The notes under the pieces: model-generated
Database searches by the model: none
Told to the model about the DNA's origin: nothing
What the model saw: only the letters and a program-made list of their open reading frames with translations
NCBI GenBank assembly: GCA_021775915.1
Contig: JAJFGW010000031.1
Location: forward strand, 1 to 35,346
Reading direction: 5' to 3'
Origin: Alphaproteobacteria bacterium
GTDB lineage: Bacteria; Pseudomonadota; Alphaproteobacteria; Micavibrionales; Micavibrionaceae
Length of the DNA: 35,346 nucleotides
Program-made: the position numbers and the translations under genes
Shown here: piece after piece, positions 16,981 through 24,041 of the stretch
Layout: each line of letters starts with the position of its first letter
How positions within the stretch are numbered: position 1 is the first letter of the stretch

Positions 16981-17685
16981 TTAAATACCGAGTTCCCGCT
17001 CACCTTTTCGTGGCATCGGCAGCGGTGTATTCATCTCCGGTGTTTGCTCTTTTTTCTTAAACACCCGTCTCGTCAAATCGCTCTCTTTCAGATGAGAGCT
17101 AAACATCTCTACAATATCTTTTTGACCATAAGACTCGGCCTCATCAAAAGGCGTATACCCCAAAACATCAGGCTCATTAACATCGGCGCCATTTTCAAGA
17201 AGCTTCTCAGCCGCATATTTGTAATTATTGGTCGCTGAAAAGGCGAGCGGTATGCTCCCGTTTTTGTCCTTTACATTAACTTTCACGCCCTTTTCCAACA
17301 AGAAATCAAGAATACGGTTTGTCTCTTCTGTTTGCTTATCTTCGTGTTTGGCAGAAATCCAATGCAACGCTGTCATACCATTTTCATCAGCGGCATTAAT
17401 ATTCATGTCTTCATTAAGGCTAAAAACACATTCCACAACATTCAAAGAGCCTGAATTTACAGCGCTTATCAGATTTGTAATCTGACGCAACTTTACAAGG
17501 TCCTGCTTTTTATTCAGTTGCCTAAACTGATCGCCATCTTTGAAATAACGCCCTTTGTCACAGGCAGAAAGCTGATTATGCTCCTGCGGTGATATCGTTG
17601 GCATTTCCTCAGCAAAAGCACTCTGAGCACCTGTAAAAACACTAAAAACCAATGCCAGTGAAAATGGCAGAAGACCCTTTTTCAT
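16981..17685 (-). CDS. secreted ankyrin-repeat protein (second)
   Basis: This 234-residue protein has a clear signal peptide (MKKGLLPFSLALVFSVFTG, cleavage after AFA). About four ankyrin repeats follow, seen in NINAADENGMTALHWISAKH, GVKVNVKDKNGSIPLAFSAT and GADVNEPDVLGYTPFDEAES. A single cysteine pair region (SACDKG, VVECVF) is present in the mature part. The tail is basic and Pro-rich, ending RKGERELGI. It is built like the protein at 6144-7133: exported, repeat domain, proline-containing tail. It converges on the Crp/Fnr gene with five bases between the stops. No partner gene is evident. Confidence 0.83.
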   Translation of the reverse strand: MKKGLLPFSLALVFSVFTGAQSAFAEEMPTISPQEHNQLSACDKGRYFKDGDQFRQLNKKQDLVKLRQITNLISAVNSGSLNVVECVFSLNEDMNINAADENGMTALHWISAKHEDKQTEETNRILDFLLEKGVKVNVKDKNGSIPLAFSATNNYKYAAEKLLENGADVNEPDVLGYTPFDEAESYGQKDIVEMFSSHLKESDLTRRVFKKKEQTPEMNTPLPMPRKGERELGI

Positions 17686-17758
17686 TATTTTCTCCCCTGA
17701 TAAATATAAATTATGTATAAGGCGTTAGCATGTCAGGCTGGACATCACAACAAAAAAA

Positions 17759-18988
17759 TTACGGCAACAAAGAGTAAATATCTACAAAATCACCCGCCTT
17801 CAAGGCCGTAACCCCCTCCGGGGCAACAGCCCAGACATTTGCACCCAGAAAAGACCGCACCATAAAGGACTGCTGCCCTGTTAAAAGACGTGCCTCTTTG
17901 GTTGCTTTGTCCGAATGGGTTAGCGCTGCTTTCAGGAAAAAACGAAAATCTTCCTTCTTCTTTGCATGGTCATTAAGAAGCATCGCCTTTTCCGGCTGCT
18001 CCGGTGGCTGCCCTGCCATCGCACGCAACAAGGGACAAACAAAGAAACGTAGGCCCGCGACACTTGCCGATGGATTACCAGGAAGTCCCACAAATAATGT
18101 TCCATTGGACAATCGCGCAAACAAAATTGGTTTTCCCGGCCTGATCTTTACTTTATGAAACAAAATTTCTGCGCCCATCCCCTCCAGAACGCCGCGTACA
18201 AAATCATGCGCCCCGGCTGAAACCGCGCCAGTGGTTAACACAACATCCATGCCGTCATCCATAGCCTGATCCAAGACCTTTGCAAAAAGATCTTCCTCAT
18301 CGGCAATTGTTTTATATGAATGGACTTCCGACCCAAGCGCTGAAAGAGCCGCCTGCAAATACGGCCCGTTTGAATTATAAATTTGCCCCGGCTGAAGGTC
18401 TTGCTTGAGATCGTCAACCAGCTCCTTCCCCGTGGGAATAAAGCCTATTTTGGGTCTGGCCCGAACATTAACCTTATCAACGCCTAATGTTGCCAACACC
18501 AAAACATGATGTGGCGCGAGCACTGCCCCCTCTTCCAGAACCATCATGCCGGGTTTAAAGTCTTCCCCGGCAAGGCGCACATTATTGCCAGATTTCGCCG
18601 CCGCTTTAAAAACGACCCCTTGCGCGCTACGTTCAATATTCTCCACCGGCACAACCGTATCAGCGCCGCCGGGAACAGGCGCACCCGTCATAATTTCCAC
18701 GCACTCACCGGAAGACAGCATTTTAGTTGAGGGCGTATCCCCCGCCGCAATTTTTCCAACGGCAAGAAGCTCTACCGCATTATCATTACCGGCAGCGGCA
18801 ATATCAGCAGCTTTTAAAGCAAAACCGTCCATTGCCGAATTATCAAAGGGCTGAACAGTCAAAGAGGATTTTATTTCTTCCGCGCATACCCGTCCCGGAA
18901 TTTCCGAGAGCGCAATGACTTCGCTCCCCAAAAGCTTCTTTTCTCCCTGTGCCTGAATAATTTCAACCGCTTCATCATAGGAAATCAT
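17759..18988 (-). CDS. moeA: molybdopterin molybdenumtransferase
   Basis: MoeA inserts molybdate into adenylated molybdopterin. At 409 residues the length is typical. Family marks are PFDNSAMDGFAL (about residues 48-59), AGDTPSTKMLSSGECVEIMTGAPVPGGADTVV, the IPTGKELVDD segment, VVLTTGAVSAGAHDFVRGVL and VGLPGNPSASVAGLRFFV. ATG 18988 fits the usual start. It is separate from the moa block but lies inside the same anaerobic region. An FNR box at 19065-19078 is 76 bases upstream, so it may be oxygen-controlled together with the divergent regulator gene. Confidence 0.94.
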   Translation of the reverse strand: MISYDEAVEIIQAQGEKKLLGSEVIALSEIPGRVCAEEIKSSLTVQPFDNSAMDGFALKAADIAAAGNDNAVELLAVGKIAAGDTPSTKMLSSGECVEIMTGAPVPGGADTVVPVENIERSAQGVVFKAAAKSGNNVRLAGEDFKPGMMVLEEGAVLAPHHVLVLATLGVDKVNVRARPKIGFIPTGKELVDDLKQDLQPGQIYNSNGPYLQAALSALGSEVHSYKTIADEEDLFAKVLDQAMDDGMDVVLTTGAVSAGAHDFVRGVLEGMGAEILFHKVKIRPGKPILFARLSNGTLFVGLPGNPSASVAGLRFFVCPLLRAMAGQPPEQPEKAMLLNDHAKKKEDFRFFLKAALTHSDKATKEARLLTGQQSFMVRSFLGANVWAVAPEGVTALKAGDFVDIYSLLP

Positions 18989-19064
18989 AATGGTTTACTC
19001 GCTTCTATTTTTACGTTTCACCAAACTTCATAGCATATCTAGATTAATAAAACAGACCTCGCAC

Positions 19065-19078
19065 TTGATTTCAGTCAA
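19065..19078. promoter_or_regulatory. FNR box between moeA and the second Crp/Fnr gene
   Basis: TTGATTTCAGTCAA matches TTGAT-N4-ATCAA with one mismatch. On the plus strand CACAAT at 19101-19106 is centred exactly 32 bp away, a weak -10 at class II spacing. On the minus strand, towards moeA, only weak hexamers are seen. Confidence 0.7.
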
Positions 19079-19232
19079 GTACGCACCTGTCTGACTATCC
19101 CACAATAAAGCTACGCAAATACTTTAGAAAATATTTTATATGAATTAAGGGAGACATCCTATATTAGAGGAAACAGGTTGGAGCAGTACAAAAATCGAGG
19201 CATTTTTATGTTCCAATCTTTTATTTAAAGAT

Positions 19233-19934
19233 ATGAGTTCTAAAAACCTTAAGTTTTTGGTAGGAAAATCTGTGTGCCGTAGCTTTGCTTCCGGGGCCAT
19301 GATTTTTCAACAAGGCGAGGAAGCGCGGTGGCTTTACATTGTTCTCAAAGGCGCGGCCAAGACATTCCGCTATAGCGACAACGGCAGTGAAGCTGTGGTG
19401 CGTCTGTTACAGAGCGATGATATCCTGATCGAAAACACACTATTTCCAAGCTTTGCAACTCCTGTCTATGCCCAAACAACAGCACCCTCCCTGCTTCTAA
19501 TGGTTCCAATACAGGCCCTGGAAGCACAGACAGAGACAGCTAAAATTCTTCTGAATATTGCATTACAATGCTACAGTGAGGCTATTCAGCAAATTGATTG
19601 CCTGACTTTAAAGACTCCGCTTGAAAGGGTGGGCTATTACCTGCTGGAAAAGCACATTAAAAAAGAAGATGACTCTTCTGAGGTAATATTACCCGGCAGT
19701 AAATCTGCGATTGCCAGCCATCTGGGCATGACACCCGAGACTTTTTCTCGCACGCTAAAACAACTGAAAGAACAAGGCATTGATGTTTTGGGCAAACAAG
19801 TCCAGATACAAGACATGTTCGCTCTGTGCGAATTTTGTGACCTAGAACTCGCCAGCCAGTGCAAAAACTACATTGAAAACAACTGCCCTGTACATTGCAC
19901 AAAAATACAGAAAAAGCGCATAAGCCATGAATAA
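19233..19934 (+). CDS. Crp/Fnr-family regulator with C-terminal cysteine cluster (2)
   Basis: A 233-residue paralogue of the gene at 16196: barrel domain (ASGAMIFQQGEEARWLYIVLKG), long dimer helix (DCLTLKTPLERVGYYLLEKH) and winged helix (SHLGMTPETFSRTLKQL, with the FNR-like E-x2-SR). The C-terminus carries cysteines 199, 202, 210, 218 and 222, sharing CxFCDxxLAxxC with the first regulator. The reading frame continues upstream without a stop to 19149, and encodes FLCSNLLFKD just before ATG 19233, which aligns with the N-terminus of the first regulator. The protein probably starts earlier, but no ATG, GTG or TTG is available in that stretch. It overlaps hemN by 8 bases, so hemN is likely its operon partner. 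Confidence 0.88.
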   Translation: MSSKNLKFLVGKSVCRSFASGAMIFQQGEEARWLYIVLKGAAKTFRYSDNGSEAVVRLLQSDDILIENTLFPSFATPVYAQTTAPSLLLMVPIQALEAQTETAKILLNIALQCYSEAIQQIDCLTLKTPLERVGYYLLEKHIKKEDDSSEVILPGSKSAIASHLGMTPETFSRTLKQLKEQGIDVLGKQVQIQDMFALCEFCDLELASQCKNYIENNCPVHCTKIQKKRISHE

Positions 19935-21246
19935 CGATGCCGAAGAGCTGATCCGCAAATACGACATACCAGTGCCACGTTATACCAGTTACCCGACGGC
20001 ACTGCAGTTTGAGCAAGGATTTTCTACGGCCTGCTATGAAGATCTATTAGAGCAAATAGATAGAAAAGAGTCTATCTCACTCTATCTCCATGTCCCGTTC
20101 TGCTCGACCCTGTGCTATTATTGCGGCTGCTTTACAAAGAGCACTCAAAATTATGAGTTACTCCGAACTTATGTAGACGCCCTGTGTAAAGAGATCCGTA
20201 TGGTCTCTGAAACCATAGGACGGCGGCAACCGGTTAACCTGATCCATTGGGGCGGCGGCAGTCCCAATTACCTAAAAACAGAAGAGATTAAAGAGATTCT
20301 AGACCTGCTGCGCGAATCTTTTATCGTGCAGGACAATGCCGAAATTGCCATGGAAGCAGACCCTCGCATTCTGGATCAGGATAAGGTAAACGCCTATGCC
20401 GCCATGGGTATAAATAGGGTCAGTCTCGGCGTACAGGATTTTGACGAAACAGTACAAAAAGCGGTTAACCGTATCCAGCCCCATGACTCTATAGAAAACT
20501 GCGTATCGTGGCTACGGGAAGCGGGCATAAATAAAATAAATTTTGATATGATGTACGGCCTTCCGCATCAGGACACACGCATCATCCAGGATAATATGGA
20601 CAAGGTCGCCGCGCTATCACCATCAAGACTGGCTCTATTTGGTTACGCCCATGTACCGTGGATGCGGCCGCGCCAGAAAATGCTGGAGCAGCACCCTCTT
20701 CCTAATATAAACCAACGCTACGACCTTTTCGCCGCTGCGCAGGAAAAATTATACGAACATGGTTATCACGCTGTTGGTATAGACCATTTCACACGAGAAG
20801 ATGACGGGCTTTACCAAGCCCTTCTTGAACAGCGCCTGCATCGTAACTTTATGGGATACACAACGGATCGCTCCAAAACGCTACTCGGCTTTGGCGCCTC
20901 TGCCATCAGCAGCTTTTCAGGAGCCTACACCCAAAATGCAGGAGATATACCGGGATATTACAAAGCCGTGAACAAAGGAGAACTACCGCTCCTAAAAGGC
21001 TATGCACTACAAGATGACGACCTGCGGCGGCGGCATATTATTGAGCAGCTCATGTGCTATTCTCGCGCCCAGTTACAAGACATCCGGCCAGAGTCTCTTA
21101 AAATATATGAAGCTGATGGACTGGTAAGGTGGGAAGGCAATACACTCTACGTTACGGAACAAGGGAAACCGTTCCTTCGGGTTATATGCAGCGCTTTTGA
21201 TGCCTATCTCCAACCCAAAGAAACCCGCCACGCCCGCGTGGTATAA
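19927..21246 (+). CDS. hemN: oxygen-independent coproporphyrinogen III oxidase
   Basis: HemN is a radical SAM enzyme that decarboxylates coproporphyrinogen III to protoporphyrinogen IX without oxygen, allowing heme synthesis under anoxia. The N-terminal RKYDIPVPRYTSYPTA is diagnostic for true HemN. The cluster motif HVPFCSTLCYYCGCF has the Cx3Cx2C plus an extra cysteine. IHWGGGSPNYL, EADPR, GVQDFDETVQKAVNRIQ and the C-terminal RVICSAFDAYL follow. At 439 residues it is near the usual 450. The C-terminal domain is present, unlike in HemW. Its start overlaps the upstream Fnr-type regulator, as expected for a gene under anaerobic control. Confidence 0.96.
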   Translation: MNNDAEELIRKYDIPVPRYTSYPTALQFEQGFSTACYEDLLEQIDRKESISLYLHVPFCSTLCYYCGCFTKSTQNYELLRTYVDALCKEIRMVSETIGRRQPVNLIHWGGGSPNYLKTEEIKEILDLLRESFIVQDNAEIAMEADPRILDQDKVNAYAAMGINRVSLGVQDFDETVQKAVNRIQPHDSIENCVSWLREAGINKINFDMMYGLPHQDTRIIQDNMDKVAALSPSRLALFGYAHVPWMRPRQKMLEQHPLPNINQRYDLFAAAQEKLYEHGYHAVGIDHFTREDDGLYQALLEQRLHRNFMGYTTDRSKTLLGFGASAISSFSGAYTQNAGDIPGYYKAVNKGELPLLKGYALQDDDLRRRHIIEQLMCYSRAQLQDIRPESLKIYEADGLVRWEGNTLYVTEQGKPFLRVICSAFDAYLQPKETRHARVV

Positions 21247-21249
21247 CGC

Positions 21250-21888
21250 CTACCATATACGCGGAAATATGCGCCATCTCACTTTTTTCATGTAATCAGC
21301 ATAGTCTTTGTTTTGGGATAAAAAATTCTCTTCAATCAAAAGCCGCAGAGATTCAAAAATCATAAAAGCGATAAAAGCCACAACATTTCTCATTGAAAAA
21401 TTTTGCAGCACAAACGAAAAGCACAGCACCACATAACCGGTATAAAGTGGATGTCTGACGAATTTATACATGCCTGTTGTAACAATGCCCCTATCGGCTG
21501 GAACAAGCCCGAAACTACGGTTAAGGCTAAGCACACCCGCAAAAGAAAAAAGTATGCCCACAATCTGCATAGCCAGTAACACGACATGATCACTTGATCC
21601 CGGCAACCCGAGGAAAAGCAGCGGCGATAACGTACCGCAAAAAGCGATAATATAATCAAATGAAGAGCTCGTCACAGATTTTGGCGAGCGGCGCACCAGC
21701 GCCAGCACAACAAGACATGAATTAAAGGCCAACAACAAAATAACGCTGAGTTTAAAACCCACCACCAAAGTTTGAATATTCGTATAAACAAAAAATAAAT
21801 AAAACGACGCTAACGCAATATTTGCCAGAGCGCTCCACATCCTGTCAGAAAGAAAAGGCGAAATATAAGTTTTATTTTCTTGCCCCAT
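21250..21888 (-). CDS. membrane methyltransferase-like protein (isoprenylcysteine carboxyl methyltransferase family)
   Basis: About 212 residues with five or six membrane helices. The C-terminal half carries the family signature: SLNRSFGLVPADRGIVTTGMYKFVRHP is split as SFGLVPADRGIVTTG followed by MYKFVRHPLYTGY, then EENFL and YADYMKKVRWRIFP. Relatives use SAM to methylate small lipid or prenyl substrates at the membrane; the substrate here is unknown. An in-frame ATG at 21897 exists. I use ATG 21888 because a TAAAAT -10 hexamer (21896-21901) centred 32 bp from the FNR box would place the transcript start at about 21889. It converges on hemN with three bases between the stops. An anaerobic role is inferred only from the box. 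Confidence 0.8.
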   Translation of the reverse strand: MGQENKTYISPFLSDRMWSALANIALASFYLFFVYTNIQTLVVGFKLSVILLLAFNSCLVVLALVRRSPKSVTSSSFDYIIAFCGTLSPLLFLGLPGSSDHVVLLAMQIVGILFSFAGVLSLNRSFGLVPADRGIVTTGMYKFVRHPLYTGYVVLCFSFVLQNFSMRNVVAFIAFMIFESLRLLIEENFLSQNKDYADYMKKVRWRIFPRIW

Positions 21889-21923
21889 ACTCCTCATTTT
21901 ACCTTTTCAAGACTGGAAACACC

Positions 21924-21937
21924 TTGATTGAAGTCAA
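21924..21937. promoter_or_regulatory. FNR box between the methyltransferase-like and decarboxylase genes
   Basis: TTGATTGAAGTCAA matches TTGAT-N4-ATCAA with one mismatch. On the minus strand TAAAAT (21901 to 21896) is centred exactly 32 bp away. On the plus strand TAAAAA (21960-21965) is centred 32 bp away. One box may therefore drive both divergent genes. Confidence 0.75.
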
Positions 21938-21970
21938 ATACACTCGTAGCAGAAAAACCTAAAAACAGGA

Positions 21971-23083
21971 ATGAGTACCGGACTAAATAAAAAAGACAAA
22001 CAGTACTTGGATGACCAGCTCGCCCGCGTCAGGGAAGATGCCGATCATATGATAGGTTACCCGGCGACCAGAGCGCTTGATTTCAGTCCGCTTTATCCCT
22101 TTTTTGATTTCCTGCTCAATAATCTGGGCGACCCCTACACCCCCAGCAGCTACCGTCTCAATACCCATGAAATCGAATGCGAAGTTATTGAATGGTTTAC
22201 AGAGCTTCTCCATGGAAAAGATCAGGATATATGGGGCTACGTCACGAGCGGCGGTACAGAAGGCAACATGTATGGCGTCTATCTGGCGCGGGAACTTTTT
22301 CCAAACGGCATGGTTTATTACTCGGAAGACACTCATTACAGCGTCGCTAAAATCCTGCGCATGGTGAACAGCCGTAGTATCATGATTAAAAGCCAGGAAA
22401 ACGGCGAAATGGACTATCAGGATCTGGCCGAAACCATTGCCATTCATCGTGATGTCCCGCCTGTGATCTTTGCCAATATCGGCACCACCATGAAAGGGGC
22501 AATTGATAACCTTGATGAAATAAAATCCGTTTTAAAGGACAAAGCAATTACGCGTTACTATCTCCATGCCGACGCCGCCCTTTCCGGGATGGTCCTTCCT
22601 TTTACCGATAACCCGCAGCCCTTTGATTTTGCCGACGGAGTAGATTCAATTTCCATCAGCGGTCACAAATTCCCCGGCGTGCCTATTCCCTGCGGCATTG
22701 TTCTGGCAAAGCGCTCTCTAGTAGACCGCGTGGCACGAACGGTAGAGTATATCGGCACGAACGACACAACTGTTTTAGGATCAAGAAACGGTATGGCACC
22801 TTTGTTTCTGTGGTATGTCATTCATACCTTGGGAAAAGATGGTTTTCAAAAAATGGTGAAGGACAGCTTTTCTCTTGCGGACTATGCCATAGAAAAATTT
22901 AAAAGCGCCGGAATCAAAGCGTGGCGTCATAAAAATTCGCCAATTGTTGTTTTCCCTCGTATGAACGAACCCGTTACAAAAAAATGGCAGATTGCCATAC
23001 ATGGAAATGATGCCCATTTGATTGTTATGCCTCACGTCACAAAAGATCATATCGACCAATTTTTAGAGGAGATAATAGCGTGA
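21971..23083 (+). CDS. hdc: PLP-dependent decarboxylase, histidine decarboxylase-like
   Basis: A 370-residue group II pyridoxal-phosphate decarboxylase whose whole length follows the bacterial PLP-type histidine decarboxylases (about 378 residues). Recognisable segments are WGYVTSGGTEGNMYGVYLAR, YYSEDTHYSVAKILRM, IFANIGTTMKGAIDN, YYLHADAALSGMVLPF and SISGHKFPG with the PLP-binding Lys233. The family would make histamine from histidine, but substrate specificity cannot be read safely from sequence and a related amino acid is possible. The gene overlaps the following ACT-domain gene by GTGA. The only purine-rich stretch upstream, AGGA, abuts the ATG, which together with the FNR box spacing suggests a leaderless transcript. 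Confidence 0.85.
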   Translation: MSTGLNKKDKQYLDDQLARVREDADHMIGYPATRALDFSPLYPFFDFLLNNLGDPYTPSSYRLNTHEIECEVIEWFTELLHGKDQDIWGYVTSGGTEGNMYGVYLARELFPNGMVYYSEDTHYSVAKILRMVNSRSIMIKSQENGEMDYQDLAETIAIHRDVPPVIFANIGTTMKGAIDNLDEIKSVLKDKAITRYYLHADAALSGMVLPFTDNPQPFDFADGVDSISISGHKFPGVPIPCGIVLAKRSLVDRVARTVEYIGTNDTTVLGSRNGMAPLFLWYVIHTLGKDGFQKMVKDSFSLADYAIEKFKSAGIKAWRHKNSPIVVFPRMNEPVTKKWQIAIHGNDAHLIVMPHVTKDHIDQFLEEIIA

Positions 23084-23475
23084 AGCAAATTACAATCCTT
23101 TCAGAAGGAGAAAAGGACCTAATTGCCGAAATCACGCAAATGCTGGCAGATGCCGGTGTCAGTATCGATACAATTACAGGCAGAAATTATAACGAGCACG
23201 CCATTGTCACAGTAACAGTCGATAATTATGACGAAGCGATGAAAACTATGACCAAACACAAAGACCTTAAAGTCATGGGCGAAGATGCTCTGATCGTTCG
23301 CATAGAGGACGAGCTCGGTGCTCTGGCAAAACTGTCCCGACGCTTTACAGACGCCGGAATTCATATCCGATCCATTCGCTTTGTCAAAAGAAGTAAAGGG
23401 CATGCCCTTGTCGCCATTTCTACTGAACGAACAAATAAAGCACTGGAATTGGTTAAAGACATTTTAGTTTCCTGA
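23080..23475 (+). CDS. tandem ACT-domain protein
   Basis: A 131-residue soluble protein made of two ACT domains: MKQITILSEGEKDLIAEITQ (about 1-65) and EDALIVRIEDELGALAKLSR (about 68-131). The second has the ELGALAKLSRRFTDAGIHI loop-helix typical of amino-acid-binding ACT domains. ACT domains bind amino acids and regulate partner enzymes. Its GTG start overlaps the stop of the decarboxylase gene and AGGAGA precedes it, so the two are translated together. The simplest reading is an allosteric or sensory subunit for the decarboxylase. That is inference; I know of no described decarboxylase with such a separate subunit. Confidence 0.85.
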   Translation: MKQITILSEGEKDLIAEITQMLADAGVSIDTITGRNYNEHAIVTVTVDNYDEAMKTMTKHKDLKVMGEDALIVRIEDELGALAKLSRRFTDAGIHIRSIRFVKRSKGHALVAISTERTNKALELVKDILVS

Positions 23476-23477
23476 TT

Positions 23478-23519
23478 TTGATTTGAATCAAATGTTTTTT
23501 AGCGCCCCATATTTAATGT
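23478..23519 (+). promoter_or_regulatory. FNR-dependent promoter of ubiTUV
   Basis: TTGATTTGAATCAA at 23478-23491 is a perfect FNR box. TAATGT at 23514-23519 is centred exactly 32 bp downstream, the spacing of class II FNR promoters. The predicted start, about 23526, is almost at the ubiT ATG. Confidence 0.82.
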
Positions 23520-23528
23520 ACTTCCATT

Positions 23529-24041
23529 ATGGCAGCGAACGTAGCAACAGAGCAGACCCATCCCACGGCAAAAACAAGGATGCCTATCCTGCCACTATTC
23601 CTATTACAACCAATATTAGGCCGAATTGTACGGCGCATTTCCCGAAAATGTCCGGAGCTTTTCAACCGGATCGGGATACATAAAGACAAGGGTTTTCTTA
23701 TTGATCCGGTGAATATGCCCTTTGCCCTGATGTTATATCCGCAGCCTGAGAGGCCACGTCTAAAGGCCGTGAAGCGAAACAAAAACATTATCTTTGATGC
23801 CCGTATTGCCGGAAGTTTTTTAACATTACTCGATATGGTTGATGGTCGCCTTGATGGGGACTCACTGTTTTTTACACGCGCTTTAATGGTCGAAGGTGAT
23901 ACCGAGGCCATTGTCTGCCTGCGTAATGCACTGGACGATCTGGAACGGAGCATTGCCGATGAGGTTGCCGCGATGTTCGGACCGCCGGGACGGGTAATGC
24001 TGACCTCATTACGTAGAATAAGGACCCATCATGAAAAATGA
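23529..24041 (+). CDS. ubiT: ubiquinone biosynthesis accessory protein UbiT (SCP2 domain)
   Basis: About 170 residues with a sterol-carrier-protein-2-like lipid-binding fold. PILGRIVRRI and FLIDPVNMPFALMLYP occur in the N-terminal half, then FDARIAGSFLTLLDMVDGRLDGDSLFFTRALMVEGDTEAI, which is typical of UbiT, covers the centre. UbiT is an essential accessory factor of the oxygen-independent ubiquinone pathway and probably presents the polyprenyl intermediates. The start could be ATG 23529 or ATG 23580; neither has a clear ribosome binding site. The predicted FNR promoter starts transcription at about 23526, which would make the longer form leaderless. It overlaps ubiU by 11 bases. The order ubiT-ubiU-ubiV supports the call strongly. 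Confidence 0.9.
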   Translation: MAANVATEQTHPTAKTRMPILPLFLLQPILGRIVRRISRKCPELFNRIGIHKDKGFLIDPVNMPFALMLYPQPERPRLKAVKRNKNIIFDARIAGSFLTLLDMVDGRLDGDSLFFTRALMVEGDTEAIVCLRNALDDLERSIADEVAAMFGPPGRVMLTSLRRIRTHHEK

